Shown piece after piece: positions 17,581 to 26,119 of a stretch of 64,000 bases of DNA. The notes beneath the pieces were generated by a model that worked only from the letters and a program-made list of their open reading frames with translations, ran no database searches and had not been told where the DNA came from. The first letter of the stretch is position 1, and every line of letters starts with the position of its first letter. The DNA comes from DATEHG01 sp041691295. GTDB lineage: Bacteria > Gemmatimonadota > Gemmatimonadetes > Gemmatimonadales > GWC2-71-9. The stretch is taken from the NCBI GenBank assembly GCA_041691295.1, contig JBEPVA010000002.1:6365-70364 (forward strand), given 5' to 3'. The position numbers and the translations under genes are program-made.

Positions 17581-18902
17581 GTCAGCTTCACGCCCGGCTC
17601 GAACGGCTCCGGCGGCCGGCCCTGGCTGCCTACGGTGTCGTCATCCTCATCGCGACTCTCACTCCGTTCACGGTCGACACCGATCCGGCCCATATCCGTG
17701 GCCGCCTGGCCCGGGCGCTGGTGGTGAGCCTCAACCGGGCCGACATCATCGATGCCGCCCGCAACGTGGTGCTGTTCGCCGGGTGGGGTCTGGTCTGGAT
17801 GGCGACCAGCCCCCGCGGCGGCAACTGGCGCTCGGTCCGCCAGGCCACGATCTGGGGATTCCTGCTCAGCCTCAGTGTCGAACTGTGCCAGCTCGGGTCC
17901 AGCAATCGGTTCGCGAGCATCAACGATGTTCTGACCAATACCGGCGGAAGCTTCCTCGGCGCCATCTGTTTCGCCGCGGTGGTCTACACCCTGTATGGCC
18001 ACCGCGACCGGAAATCCTACTTCGGGCTGCCCGCCATTCTGCTGGCGGCCAGCTATGGCGCCAGTGCCTTTCTCGAGGCACTGGTCCCGCTCTTCCGGGA
18101 CGACCACGGCACCGTGCATGGAGGGCTGCTGACCCGGACGGCGATCATCCTCGCCGGATTCCGGTGGGATTCGATCCGGGATATTCCATGGGAGGACCTG
18201 TTCCTGTTCGCGCCGGCCGGCGTGCTGGCCGTGGTCGCGCTGGTGGAATCGGGCCGGTCCCATCGGGACGCTGCCTATCGAAGTGGCATTGCGGGCGCCA
18301 TGCTCTGTCTGATGGCAGAACTGCTCCACGCCCCGCTCGGCATCCCGATTCTGCTGGGCTCGCTCCTGGCCCACATCGCCGGAGTCGGGCTCGGAGCCTG
18401 GGCCACCGGGCGCTGGCTGGGCAGCTTCTCGCAGAATGTGCGTGGAGTGGATCGCCCGCGAATTCTGCTGTCTTGCTATGCAATCGTCCTGACGCTCTGG
18501 GCCTGGCGGCCCTTTCTGCCGGAATTCGATCCGGCCCAGTATGCCCGGAAGCTCCACGACCCGTGGTGGATCCCGCTGGCTCTCACCGAGCGGTGGAACG
18601 ACTTCTTCTCGGTCGTGGATGTCTCGGTGCCGTTCTTCCTCGCCGTGCCACTCGGCGCCTTGCTGGCCGTCTGGCCCCTGCATCGAGTAGGGGCGCTGCG
18701 CACCGCACTGCCGGGGATCTATCTGGCGCTGGTGCTCGAGGCCGGCCAGCTCTTTGTAGTCGGTCGCGAGCCGGACATCACCGATTTCCTGGTGGCGGCC
18801 GCCGGTGTGGCCATGGGGTGGCTCTGCCTGAGGCGGGCGGGGTTCCAGCCCTACGGTGAATTACTCAAGGCCCCGGCTCCGGCGCCAGCCGCATCCCGAT
18901 GA
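17577..18902 (+). CDS. Tandem VanZ-like membrane protein
   Basis: A 441-residue integral membrane protein with two VanZ-like units. The first has ARNVVLFAGWG and VELCQLGSSNRFASINDVLTN; the second, near the C-terminus, has PFFLAVPLGALL and LEAGQLFVVGREPDITDF. VanZ proteins are linked to glycopeptide resistance and envelope processes, with unclear chemistry. A single VanZ unit is about 120-150 residues, so this looks like an internal duplication with extra helices. The ATG overlaps the dacB stop (ATGA), tying it to cell-wall metabolism; its own stop overlaps the SixA gene. Confidence 0.8.
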   Translation: MSQLHARLERLRRPALAAYGVVILIATLTPFTVDTDPAHIRGRLARALVVSLNRADIIDAARNVVLFAGWGLVWMATSPRGGNWRSVRQATIWGFLLSLSVELCQLGSSNRFASINDVLTNTGGSFLGAICFAAVVYTLYGHRDRKSYFGLPAILLAASYGASAFLEALVPLFRDDHGTVHGGLLTRTAIILAGFRWDSIRDIPWEDLFLFAPAGVLAVVALVESGRSHRDAAYRSGIAGAMLCLMAELLHAPLGIPILLGSLLAHIAGVGLGAWATGRWLGSFSQNVRGVDRPRILLSCYAIVLTLWAWRPFLPEFDPAQYARKLHDPWWIPLALTERWNDFFSVVDVSVPFFLAVPLGALLAVWPLHRVGALRTALPGIYLALVLEAGQLFVVGREPDITDFLVAAAGVAMGWLCLRRAGFQPYGELLKAPAPAPAASR

Positions 18903-19399
18903 TTCTGCTGCTGGTGCGGCACGCACACGCCGGCGAGCGCGACTCGATGCAGTGGCCCGACGACACCCAGCGGCCGCTGACCCGACGCGGGCGCGAGGGG
19001 GCTCGCCGGATGGCGCGGCGGCTGCGCGAACAACGATTGATCCCCACCCTGATCCTGGCCTCGCCGTGGTGCCGGGCCTGGCAATCGGCCGAACTGCTGG
19101 CCGCCTTCAGTGATGCCAAGGCGCTGCCGGTCGAACTCGGCGCACTGGCGATGACCCCCGCCATCGCCCCGATCGCCAGAGCCATCGGGCCGCAGGACAC
19201 GGCAGCCATCGTCGCGCTGGTCGGACACGAACCGTGGCTGGGACAACTGGCGTCGCTGCTGCTGGTGGGGCGTCGGGAAGCGCTGGCGGTCGATTTTCCC
19301 AAGGCGGGAGTGCTCGGCCTCGAGATCGGGGAACTCAGCCGTGGCCAGGCGCAGCTGCGCTTCTTTCTGCGGCCGAAACAGGAAAAGCGCGGCGATTGA
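18899..19399 (+). CDS. sixA: SixA-like phosphohistidine phosphatase
   Basis: A 166-residue histidine-phosphatase-superfamily protein. The catalytic RHA motif is in LLLVRHAHAGER, followed by LTRRGREGARRMA, LASPWCRAWQSAELL and a second His in LVGHEPWLG. SixA removes phosphate from histidine phosphotransfer proteins; other small substrates are possible. The ATG overlaps the VanZ stop. Its 3' end overlaps the converging nitrilase gene by 65 bases. Confidence 0.88.
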   Translation: MILLLVRHAHAGERDSMQWPDDTQRPLTRRGREGARRMARRLREQRLIPTLILASPWCRAWQSAELLAAFSDAKALPVELGALAMTPAIAPIARAIGPQDTAAIVALVGHEPWLGQLASLLLVGRREALAVDFPKAGVLGLEIGELSRGQAQLRFFLRPKQEKRGD

Positions 19400-20297
19400 C
19401 CTGGAAGTCGAAGACGTCCGGCCTGCTGTAGTGGCCGCTGACGTCGAGCGTCATGGCCTGCTGGCGGATTGCGGTCAGGTCGATATCGGCCAGCAGGATT
19501 TTTTCTTCGTTGAAGCAGGGACCGGCCAGGATTTTCCCATCGGGCCCGATGATCGCGCTGCCCCCCGTGAGCAGCAGCTTCTCCGGCGGCCCCTGGTACT
19601 TGGCCGCAATCGTCAGATCCTTCGGCAGCTCGTCCAGCCGCAGCAGGCTCCCCACCGCCAGCACGAAGCAGCGACCTTCAAAGGCATAGTGACGGCTGGC
19701 GACCAGGTGCATGTCAGGCACGGCCGGCCACAGCGCCACGTGAATGTCCTCGTGCTCGTCATGCATGGCCTGGCGGGTCAGCGGCATCCAGTGTTCCCAG
19801 CAGATCAGGGCGCCCACCCGCCCAAGGGCCGTGATCGGCGCCCGCAAACCGGCGCCATCGCCCTGCCCCCAGATCAGTCGTTCCGAATAGGTGGGGATCA
19901 GCTTGCGGTGACGGTTGAGCAGGGCGCCGTCGGGTCCGAAGGTCAGCGCTGCATTGAATAGCGTGCGTCCGGCGCGTTCATGGGCCCCGACTACCAGCAC
20001 CACACCGTGCGCACGGGCGATTTCCGCCATACGGGTGGCCGCGGGACTCGGAAACTCAACCGCGTTGTCCATCAGCCGGACGAAGACATCACGGGCGGCG
20101 GCATCTCCCCAGACTGCGGCCCCCTCACACATATCGAGCCAGGCCGGATACCCCGGCAGCCAGCTCTCGCCAAAGGCGACTAGCCGCGCCCCCTGACTCG
20201 CCGCCTCGGCGGTCAGTTCGGACAGCCGGTCCAGTGACGCATCGAGATTGAGGAAGACCGGCGCGGCCTGGACCGCGGCGACACGAACTGTGGACAT
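19335..20297 (-). CDS. Nitrilase (carbon-nitrogen hydrolase)
   Basis: A 320-residue nitrilase-superfamily enzyme with the full Glu-Lys-Cys triad: Glu44 (FGESWLPGYP), Lys132 (RHRKLIPT) and Cys166 (ICWEHWMPL). The CWEHWMPL loop and downstream GPPEKLLLTGGSAIIGPDG resemble true nitrilases that turn R-CN into a carboxylic acid and ammonia, rather than amidases. ATG 20297 is preferred because a strong GGAGGTGA lies 5-7 bases upstream; a GTG at 20306 is part of that ribosome site. The last 65 bases overlap the converging sixA. Confidence 0.9.
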   Translation of the reverse strand: MSTVRVAAVQAAPVFLNLDASLDRLSELTAEAASQGARLVAFGESWLPGYPAWLDMCEGAAVWGDAAARDVFVRLMDNAVEFPSPAATRMAEIARAHGVVLVVGAHERAGRTLFNAALTFGPDGALLNRHRKLIPTYSERLIWGQGDGAGLRAPITALGRVGALICWEHWMPLTRQAMHDEHEDIHVALWPAVPDMHLVASRHYAFEGRCFVLAVGSLLRLDELPKDLTIAAKYQGPPEKLLLTGGSAIIGPDGKILAGPCFNEEKILLADIDLTAIRQQAMTLDVSGHYSRPDVFDFQVNRRAFPVSAAERSAAAPGHG

Positions 20298-20333
20298 GCG
20301 GGTCACCTCCGAGTGCTGGTGGTTCCGGGTTTC

Positions 20334-20368
20334 AGGTTCCAGGTTCCAGGTTCCAGGTTCCAGGTTCC
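20334..20368. repeat. Perfect 7-base tandem repeat (AGGTTCC x5)
   Basis: Five exact copies of AGGTTCC, with degenerate copies on each side, lie in the divergent spacer between the nitrilase and ferredoxin reductase genes. No spacers of CRISPR type. Confidence 0.9.
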
Positions 20369-20488
20369 AAAGGTTGTGCTGCTGGTCGATTGATCGCTAG
20401 TCTGACGGATCATCCCGGCCTCCCTCCTCCGTTCACTTTTCGCCATTTGCCTTTCGCCGCTCCCCTCTCCCATCGCCCGTCTCCCTTC

Positions 20489-20494
20489 TATCTT
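20489..20494 (+). promoter_or_regulatory. Putative -10 hexamer for a leaderless fprA transcript
   Basis: TATCTT ends 7 bases before ATG 20502 and there is no purine-rich ribosome site between, so transcription would start at or next to the start codon. Confidence 0.4.
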
Positions 20495-20501
20495 ATGCCC
20501 C

Positions 20502-21896
20502 ATGTCCATTCCCAGTCCGGCCCCTCTCCGGGTCGCCATCGTCGGCTCCGGGCCGTCCGGCTTCTTTTCCATCGAGCACCTGCAGCGCAGGCTGCCCGGT
20601 GTGAGCATCGACCTGTTCGACCGCCTGCCAACGCCGTTTGGCCTGGTCCGCGGCGGAGTGGCGCCCGACCACCAGAAGATCAAGGCGGTCACCCGGGTCT
20701 ACGAAAAGCTGGCGGCCCAACCGGGCTTCCGATTCTTCGGCAATGTCGAGATCGGGCGCGACCTTTTCCGCGACGAACTGCTGGCCCGCTACCACGCTGT
20801 CATCTACGCCTTTGGCGCCCGGTCCGATCGGGCACTCGGCATCCCCGGTGAAGCGCTGGCCGGCAGTCATGCCGCCACCGAGTTCGTGGCCTGGTACAAC
20901 GGTCACCCCGATTTCCGTGATCGCCTCTTCGACTTGAGCCAGCCGGCAGTGGCGGTCATCGGGATGGGCAACGTCGCGGTCGATGTGGTCCGGATCCTGG
21001 CTCGCACGCCGGAGGAGCTGGCCAGGACGGATATCGCAACCTACGCCCTCGAGGCGCTGGCCGAGAGCAAGGTGCGGGACATCTACATGATCGGCCGGCG
21101 GGGCCCGGTGCAGGCGGCGTTCACCAATCCCGAGGTCAAGGAACTGGGTGAACTCCCGGGCGCCGACGCGATCGTGTACCCTGAGGAGCTCGAGCTCGAT
21201 CCGACCAGCGCGGAGATGGCCGCGGCCGGCGATCACACCATCGACCGCAATCTCCAGACGCTCCGAGCCATGGCGGCCCATGGCATCACCGGCAAGCCGA
21301 AACGGTTGCATATCCGTTTTCTGTTGAGCCCGGTGGCACTTGAAGGGAATGGCCGAGTCGAGCGGATCCAACTGGCCCGGAACCGCCTGGTGAAAGTCGC
21401 CGGTCACGAGGTGAAGGCCGAGTCCAGCGGCGAAACCGAGGCCATCGATGCAGGACTGGTGTTCCGCTCGGTTGGCTATCGCGGGACGGGAATTCCAGGA
21501 GTTCCGGTCGACCCCAGGCGCGGCATTGTCTCCAACGCCGAAGGCCGGGTACTCTCGTCGACCGGCACTCCGGCCCGCGGCGAATACGTGGTCGGGTGGA
21601 TCAAGCGGGGACCCAGCGGAGTCATCGGCACCAACAAGCCCGATGCCGTCGAGACGGTCGATCACCTGCTTGACGATCATGCGGCAGGACTGCTGAAAGA
21701 CCCTTCCGAGGGCGTCTCGATCGACGAGTTACTGACCGCACGCAATGTTCGCGTCGTCGATTGGGCCGACTGGCGGGCCCTCGATGAGATCGAGCGCAGC
21801 CGAGGCTCGGCACTGGGGCGGCCGAGGGTCAAGTTCACCCGAATTTCCGAGATGCTGGCCGCCCTGGATGGCGCCGGCACCCCGACACACGCCTGA
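20502..21896 (+). CDS. fprA: Ferredoxin/adrenodoxin-type NADP+ reductase (FprA family)
   Basis: A 464-residue FAD/NADP oxidoreductase of the adrenodoxin-reductase/FprA class. FAD site VAIVGSGPSGFF at the N-terminus, then TPFGLVRGGVAPDH (diagnostic for the class), NADP site VIGMGNVAVDV with IGRRGPVQAAFT, and C-terminal VGWIKRGPSGVIGTNK. It moves electrons between NADPH and ferredoxin. The start is ATG 20502 with a possible leaderless promoter. The next gene begins 3 bases after the stop. Confidence 0.93.
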   Translation: MSIPSPAPLRVAIVGSGPSGFFSIEHLQRRLPGVSIDLFDRLPTPFGLVRGGVAPDHQKIKAVTRVYEKLAAQPGFRFFGNVEIGRDLFRDELLARYHAVIYAFGARSDRALGIPGEALAGSHAATEFVAWYNGHPDFRDRLFDLSQPAVAVIGMGNVAVDVVRILARTPEELARTDIATYALEALAESKVRDIYMIGRRGPVQAAFTNPEVKELGELPGADAIVYPEELELDPTSAEMAAAGDHTIDRNLQTLRAMAAHGITGKPKRLHIRFLLSPVALEGNGRVERIQLARNRLVKVAGHEVKAESSGETEAIDAGLVFRSVGYRGTGIPGVPVDPRRGIVSNAEGRVLSSTGTPARGEYVVGWIKRGPSGVIGTNKPDAVETVDHLLDDHAAGLLKDPSEGVSIDELLTARNVRVVDWADWRALDEIERSRGSALGRPRVKFTRISEMLAALDGAGTPTHA

Positions 21897-21899
21897 CTC

Positions 21900-23060
21900 A
21901 TGCCCGTGACCCTGATCGACACCGCCCGCCTGACCCTGGCGCCGTTTACCCCGGAAGCCATCGACGCCCTCCTTCGTGGCGACCAGGCCCTGCTCCGCCA
22001 GCTGACCAATGCCAACTTCCCGCTGCCACTGCGGCCGCCGCCGCTGATGGAATCGCTGCTGCCCCAGGTCAGGGATCAGGTCAGGGCCCAGCCCGACACG
22101 GCAGGTTGGTGGACCTGGCTCGCCATCCGTCGGGACACCCGCGATGTCGTTGGCGCGCTCGGCTTCGGTGGTCCGCCCGACGCTGAGGGTGCGGTCCTCC
22201 TGGGATATGCCACCTATGCCGAAGCTGACGGCCGCGGCTTCGGGTCCGAAGCAGTCGGAGCGCTCATTGCCTGGGCACTGGTAGAACCTGGCTGCCGACG
22301 GGTCTGCGCCAATATTCCGCCCGATAACACCGGTGCCCGCCGGGTGGCCGAAAAGGTCGGGATGCGGCTGGTCGGCAAGTTGTGGGACGAGGACATCGAT
22401 GAGGTGCTGGTATACGCGGCCGGCAGCGGCGAGCCGGCCGGAGAACCGCCGCATCCGATGCCTCTTCCCGCCGGCTCCCCGACCCCGGCTCTTTCCGTGC
22501 CCGACACCACCCACAACCGGATCTACACCAAGACTGGCGATCGGGGGGAGACCGGGCTGTTCGGCGGCGGGCGGGTGCCCAAGGATCATCCGCGGGTCTC
22601 GGCCTATGGTGATGTCGACGAGCTCAACAGCGCGATCGGCGTCGCCCGGGCGGCACCACCCGCAACCCTGCACGACGAGCTGCTCCAGTCCATTCAACGC
22701 GACCTCTTTTCCATCGGTGGCCACCTGGCCACTCCCGATCCTGACCGGGTGCGCAAGGCGCTGGAAAAAGCCGAGCTCTCGGCCAGCCGCATCGCGGAGT
22801 TCGAGGCCGCCATGGACGCCGCCGACCGCGAGCTGCCGCCGCTGAGGGCATTCGTCCTGCCCGCCGGCACCCAGAAGGCTGCCGCACTGCACCTGGCCCG
22901 CACCATCTGCCGTCGGGCCGAAAGAAATCTGGTCCACCTGTCGCATGAGGCCGCGGTGCCGGAGCTGTTCATCGTTTATCTCAACCGGCTGTCGGACCTG
23001 CTCTTCACTCTGGCCCGGTTGGCCAATCGACGCAACGGCACCGGCGATGTGACCTGGTAG
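21900..23060 (+). CDS. Fusion: GNAT acetyltransferase + PduO-type cob(I)alamin adenosyltransferase
   Basis: A single 386-residue frame. Residues 1-175 are a GNAT N-acetyltransferase of RimJ/L type (LDTARLTLAPF-like start, GYATYAEADGRGFGSEAV acetyl-CoA loop, NTGARRVAEKVGM). A Pro/Gly-rich linker (about 176-205) leads to a complete PduO-type adenosyltransferase: TKTGDRGETGLFGGG, AYGDVDELNSAIG and CRRAERNLV. The second domain makes adenosylcobalamin from ATP and cob(I)alamin. The domains are normally separate. An internal ATG near 22458 could also give a free adenosyltransferase. It starts 3 bases after fprA, whose product could supply electrons for corrinoid reduction; that link is inference. 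Confidence 0.88.
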   Translation: MPVTLIDTARLTLAPFTPEAIDALLRGDQALLRQLTNANFPLPLRPPPLMESLLPQVRDQVRAQPDTAGWWTWLAIRRDTRDVVGALGFGGPPDAEGAVLLGYATYAEADGRGFGSEAVGALIAWALVEPGCRRVCANIPPDNTGARRVAEKVGMRLVGKLWDEDIDEVLVYAAGSGEPAGEPPHPMPLPAGSPTPALSVPDTTHNRIYTKTGDRGETGLFGGGRVPKDHPRVSAYGDVDELNSAIGVARAAPPATLHDELLQSIQRDLFSIGGHLATPDPDRVRKALEKAELSASRIAEFEAAMDAADRELPPLRAFVLPAGTQKAAALHLARTICRRAERNLVHLSHEAAVPELFIVYLNRLSDLLFTLARLANRRNGTGDVTW

Positions 23061-23073
23061 GAAGACGGCGCAA

Positions 23074-23121
23074 GGAGGAAGGCGGAAGCGTGACAAAATG
23101 TTTTGCTCTCCTCCTTCCTCC
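23074..23121. repeat. Imperfect inverted purine/pyrimidine repeat
   Basis: GGAGGAAGG (23074-23082) and CCTTCCTCC (23113-23121) are exact complements in the spacer before aroB, inside longer purine and pyrimidine tracts. Possible transcript hairpin with a large loop; no T tract. Confidence 0.5.
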
Positions 23122-23150
23122 CTCCTGGTTCTTCGTTAGGTTGGACCCCC

Positions 23151-24290
23151 ATGCCGCCGATCACCGTCAATCACTCCCAGGGTTCGTACCAGGTTCACGT
23201 TGAGCCGGGATTGCTGCTGTCACTGCATTCGCTGCTGGTCGAACCGCTGGCGGGGCGGCGGCTGGCACTGATCACCGACGACACGGTGGCGGCCAGGTAC
23301 GATGAATGGACCAGCGCCACCACCGCCCACCGTGAACTGGGGGCCCGGGCCAGCGATGCCGGGATCCGCCTCAAGCCCAAGTTGCGACTGACCTTCCCGC
23401 CCGGCGAAAAATCCAAGACCCGCGAAACCTGGAGCCGGCTGTCCGACCAACTGCTGGCCGAAGGCTTCGACCGCAACAGCGCGATCGTGGCCCTGGGCGG
23501 TGGCGTGGTGGGTGACCTGGCCGGTTTCGTGGCGGCAACGTATCTCCGCGGATTGCCCTACGCGCAAGTGCCGACCACGCTGCTGGCCATGCTGGATGCC
23601 TCGGTCGGTGGCAAGGTGGCGGTGGACACTGCCCAGGGAAAGAACCTGATCGGCGCCTTTCATCCGCCGGCCATCGTGGTGGCCGATCCGCTGACGCTCC
23701 TGACCCTGCCCGAGCGCGAATACCGGGGAGGACTGGCCGAAGCGGTGAAGCACGGACTGATCGCGGATGCCAGCTATTTCGGCTGGATCGAAACCAGTGT
23801 CCGGCAGATCGGTGCCCGGGACCTGCGGGCCCTTGAGCGGCTGATCATCCGCAGCGTCGAGATCAAGGCCGCGGTGGTTGAGGCAGACGAGCACGAGCGG
23901 GGCCGCCGGGCGATTCTCAACGCCGGTCACACCGTCGCCCATGCCATCGAACAGGTCAGCGGCTACATCGTTCCACATGGTGAAGCGGTCTCGATCGGGC
24001 TGGTCGCGGAGTGCCGGCTGGCCGAGCAGCTCAGCATCCTGGCTGGAGGCACCGCGGACCGGGTGGCGGCGCTGCTGGCCAGATTGTCCCTCCCGATCTC
24101 GCTCCCGATACCCATGGCAGTGGCTGATCTGCTGCCGGCCATGGCCAGCGACAAGAAGAACCGAGACGGCCATATTCGGCTGGCCCTGCCCGCCACATTG
24201 GGGACCATGCACCTCGGGTCCGGGCACTGGACCGTTCCGGTCGGTCCTGAGGATCTGGGGCCGGCACTTCGATCAATTGGAGCAACCTAA
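23151..24290 (+). CDS. aroB: 3-dehydroquinate synthase
   Basis: A 379-residue AroB, converting DAHP to 3-dehydroquinate, second step of the shikimate pathway. NAD-binding and metal motifs are intact: GGGVVGDLAGFVAATYLRG, PTTLLAMLDASVGGK, GGLAEAVKHGLI and the metal-ligand His region NAGHTVAHAIE. ATG 23151 is chosen over an upstream TTG at 23103 because family homology begins at MPPITVNH. TAGGTT ends 8 bases before the ATG (possible leaderless start). The 230 bases after the stop lead to the sigma factor promoter. Confidence 0.95.
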   Translation: MPPITVNHSQGSYQVHVEPGLLLSLHSLLVEPLAGRRLALITDDTVAARYDEWTSATTAHRELGARASDAGIRLKPKLRLTFPPGEKSKTRETWSRLSDQLLAEGFDRNSAIVALGGGVVGDLAGFVAATYLRGLPYAQVPTTLLAMLDASVGGKVAVDTAQGKNLIGAFHPPAIVVADPLTLLTLPEREYRGGLAEAVKHGLIADASYFGWIETSVRQIGARDLRALERLIIRSVEIKAAVVEADEHERGRRAILNAGHTVAHAIEQVSGYIVPHGEAVSIGLVAECRLAEQLSILAGGTADRVAALLARLSLPISLPIPMAVADLLPAMASDKKNRDGHIRLALPATLGTMHLGSGHWTVPVGPEDLGPALRSIGAT

Positions 24291-24416
24291 ACCATTGCAG
24301 CGCAATGCTTTGTGTCTAGTCCTTCCGGCAAACTTACCCACAATTCATGTGGAAGGTCGACAACCACTGGAACTGCATAGCCAGTAACAATTTGTGATGT
24401 TGATAACAATTTTCGC

Positions 24417-24445
24417 TTGACCGCTTTTCCCCCATTTCCTATATT
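24417..24445 (+). promoter_or_regulatory. Consensus sigma-70 promoter for the sigma factor gene
   Basis: TTGACC (24417-24422), a 17-base spacer and TATATT (24440-24445) lie in an AT-rich island. Predicted start near 24452, leader about 72 bases ending in AGGGG 5 bases before ATG 24524. This is the best promoter match in the window. Confidence 0.75.
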
Positions 24446-24523
24446 GGCTCTCCTCTTTGCGGCAACATTACGCCGCATTCCCAAGACAATTGAGTTGGCC
24501 CGATCTCCTTCGCAGGGGTGGAC

Positions 24524-25417
24524 ATGGCTGCTACACGCGTGAGCAAGACCAAGGCGTTCTTCCGCCCTGTCGCCTCTGGCTCGTTCGATCAATACCTCCT
24601 CGACATCCAGAAATTGCCCATGATCACCGACATTCGGGAGGAACGCCGATTGGCGCGCCTGGCCCAGGACGGTGATCCCAAGGCCGCCGAACGCCTGGTC
24701 ACCGCCAATCTCCGGTTCGTGATCTCATACGTGAAGAAATACCAGGGGCACGGACTCGAACTCTCGGAACTGGTCGCCATCGGCAATGAAGGGCTGCTCA
24801 AGGCCGTCAGAAAATTTGATCCGGACCACGGCGTGAAATTCATTTCGTACGCGGTCTGGTGGGTCCGACAGGCCGTCCTCAAGGCCCTCGCCGAGCAGAC
24901 CCGCAGCGTCCGCATCCCGCTCAATCAGAACAGCGCCCTCATCAAGATGTCCAAGGCTGAGTCGTTTCTGTCCCAGGAACTGGGCCGGGAACCGACCGAC
25001 GCCGAGATTGCGGTGGCTCTCAACGACAGCGTGGAGAACATCCGCTCGGCTCGCCGAATGACCTCGGCGGAGATGTCGCTCGACGCGCCAGTGGAACGGT
25101 CCGATCGGAATAGCGGCAATCTCGGGGAGCGGGTGGCCGGCGTGGCCGGGCACGACATCGAGGACCGCACCGATGCCGGGCTGACCCGAGAGTTCATCGA
25201 CCGGCTGTTCGAGCGCTACCTTACGCCCCGGGAACGCAAGATTCTGTATCTCTACTATGGGCTGGAGGAGGGTTCGGAGGCGCTGACTCTTGAGCGGATC
25301 GGTGAACTGTTGGGCGTCACCCGGGAGCGGATTCGCCAGATCCGGGAGCGCGCCTTTGAGAAGTTGCGCCAGTCGCCCGACGTCAAGGGTCTCAACGGGT
25401 CCTGGATCGCCGCCTGA
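24524..25417 (+). CDS. Primary-type RNA polymerase sigma factor (RpoD/SigA group)
   Basis: A 297-residue sigma-70 factor with regions 1.2 (SFDQYLLDIQKLPMIT), 2 (NLRFVISYVKKYQGHGL, ELVAIGNEGL, FISYAVWWVRQAV), 3 and 4 (LTPRERKILYLYYGL, ERIGELLGVTRERIRQI). Region 1.1 and the nonconserved region are absent, as in short primary sigmas of Bacteroidota. It directs housekeeping transcription or acts as a group 2 sigma; the window cannot settle which. ATG 24524 has AGGGG 5 bases upstream; a GTG at 24518 overlaps that site. Confidence 0.92.
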   Translation: MAATRVSKTKAFFRPVASGSFDQYLLDIQKLPMITDIREERRLARLAQDGDPKAAERLVTANLRFVISYVKKYQGHGLELSELVAIGNEGLLKAVRKFDPDHGVKFISYAVWWVRQAVLKALAEQTRSVRIPLNQNSALIKMSKAESFLSQELGREPTDAEIAVALNDSVENIRSARRMTSAEMSLDAPVERSDRNSGNLGERVAGVAGHDIEDRTDAGLTREFIDRLFERYLTPRERKILYLYYGLEEGSEALTLERIGELLGVTRERIRQIRERAFEKLRQSPDVKGLNGSWIAA

Positions 25418-25441
25418 CCCGGTGGGGCGGCCCGAGCGGGA

Positions 25442-25447
25442 TATATT
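25442..25447 (+). promoter_or_regulatory. Putative -10 hexamer for a leaderless LON-domain transcript
   Basis: TATATT ends 6 bases before ATG 25454, with no ribosome site between. No convincing -35 was seen. Confidence 0.45.
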
Positions 25448-25453
25448 CCCCGC

Positions 25454-26119
25454 ATGGCCGCCCCGCTTGCCATTTTCCCCCTGGACGTCGTTCTCTTCCC
25501 CGGCGCCCTGCTTCCACTCCACATCTTCGAGCCGCGGTATCGCCAGCTGCTGGCGGACTGCCTCGAACGGCAACAGCCGTTCGGATTGATCCAGCCCGCC
25601 CCTGACGGCCACCGCCCTGTTCCGGGCGGCGTCGGTGGCCTGGCCCGCGTCGAGCATCACGAGCAGCTCACCGATGGGCGCAGTCACATCCTGGTCCAGG
25701 GCACCGGACGATTCCGCCTCGATCATTACCTGGATTCCGACCGGCTCTATCCGGTGGCCCGGTTCACTGGCGTGGTCGATCGACAGGACTCGGCTCCCTC
25801 GGCCGCCAGCCTGGCCGAGCTCCGCCTGATCGGCGAGCGCTACCGCCAGGTCGCGGCGGCGCTGCACGACATCACCACCAGCTCGGGACCCTGGTCCGAT
25901 GATGCCGAGCTGCTCTCCTTTCAGGTGGCGGCCGAACTGGAGCTCAGCGGCTCGACGCAGTGGCGGCTGCTGGCGCTCGACCGCACCGATGCCCGAGTCA
26001 CGCAGCTGCTGGAAATCGCCCCCAGCCTGCTGGACGAACTGACCCTGCGGGCCGCGATTCACGTCGGAGCGCAGAGCAACGGCAAGGGCCACCGCCTGCC
26101 ATCTTCGGGACCGCAATGA
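25454..26119 (+). CDS. LON substrate-binding-domain protein
   Basis: A 221-residue stand-alone LON N-terminal domain, with IFPLDVVLFPGALLPLHIFEPRY at the start split by the usual PLHIFEPRY hallmark. There is no AAA+ or protease domain, so it is not Lon protease itself. Proteins of this class may bind or hand over protease substrates; the exact role is unknown. A possible leaderless promoter precedes it. Its TGA overlaps the glcD ATG (ATGA), so it leads the glycolate oxidase operon. Confidence 0.88.
   Translation: MAAPLAIFPLDVVLFPGALLPLHIFEPRYRQLLADCLERQQPFGLIQPAPDGHRPVPGGVGGLARVEHHEQLTDGRSHILVQGTGRFRLDHYLDSDRLYPVARFTGVVDRQDSAPSAASLAELRLIGERYRQVAAALHDITTSSGPWSDDAELLSFQVAAELELSGSTQWRLLALDRTDARVTQLLEIAPSLLDELTLRAAIHVGAQSNGKGHRLPSSGPQ

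Noticed and set aside
20493..23096. Two long minus-strand frames opposite fprA and the GNAT/PduO fusion
   Set aside because: The plus frames contain intact FAD and adenosyltransferase motifs; the minus frames have none.
24287..24592. Minus-strand 101-codon frame across the sigma factor promoter
   Set aside because: Overlaps an excellent promoter and the start of the sigma gene; no homology features.
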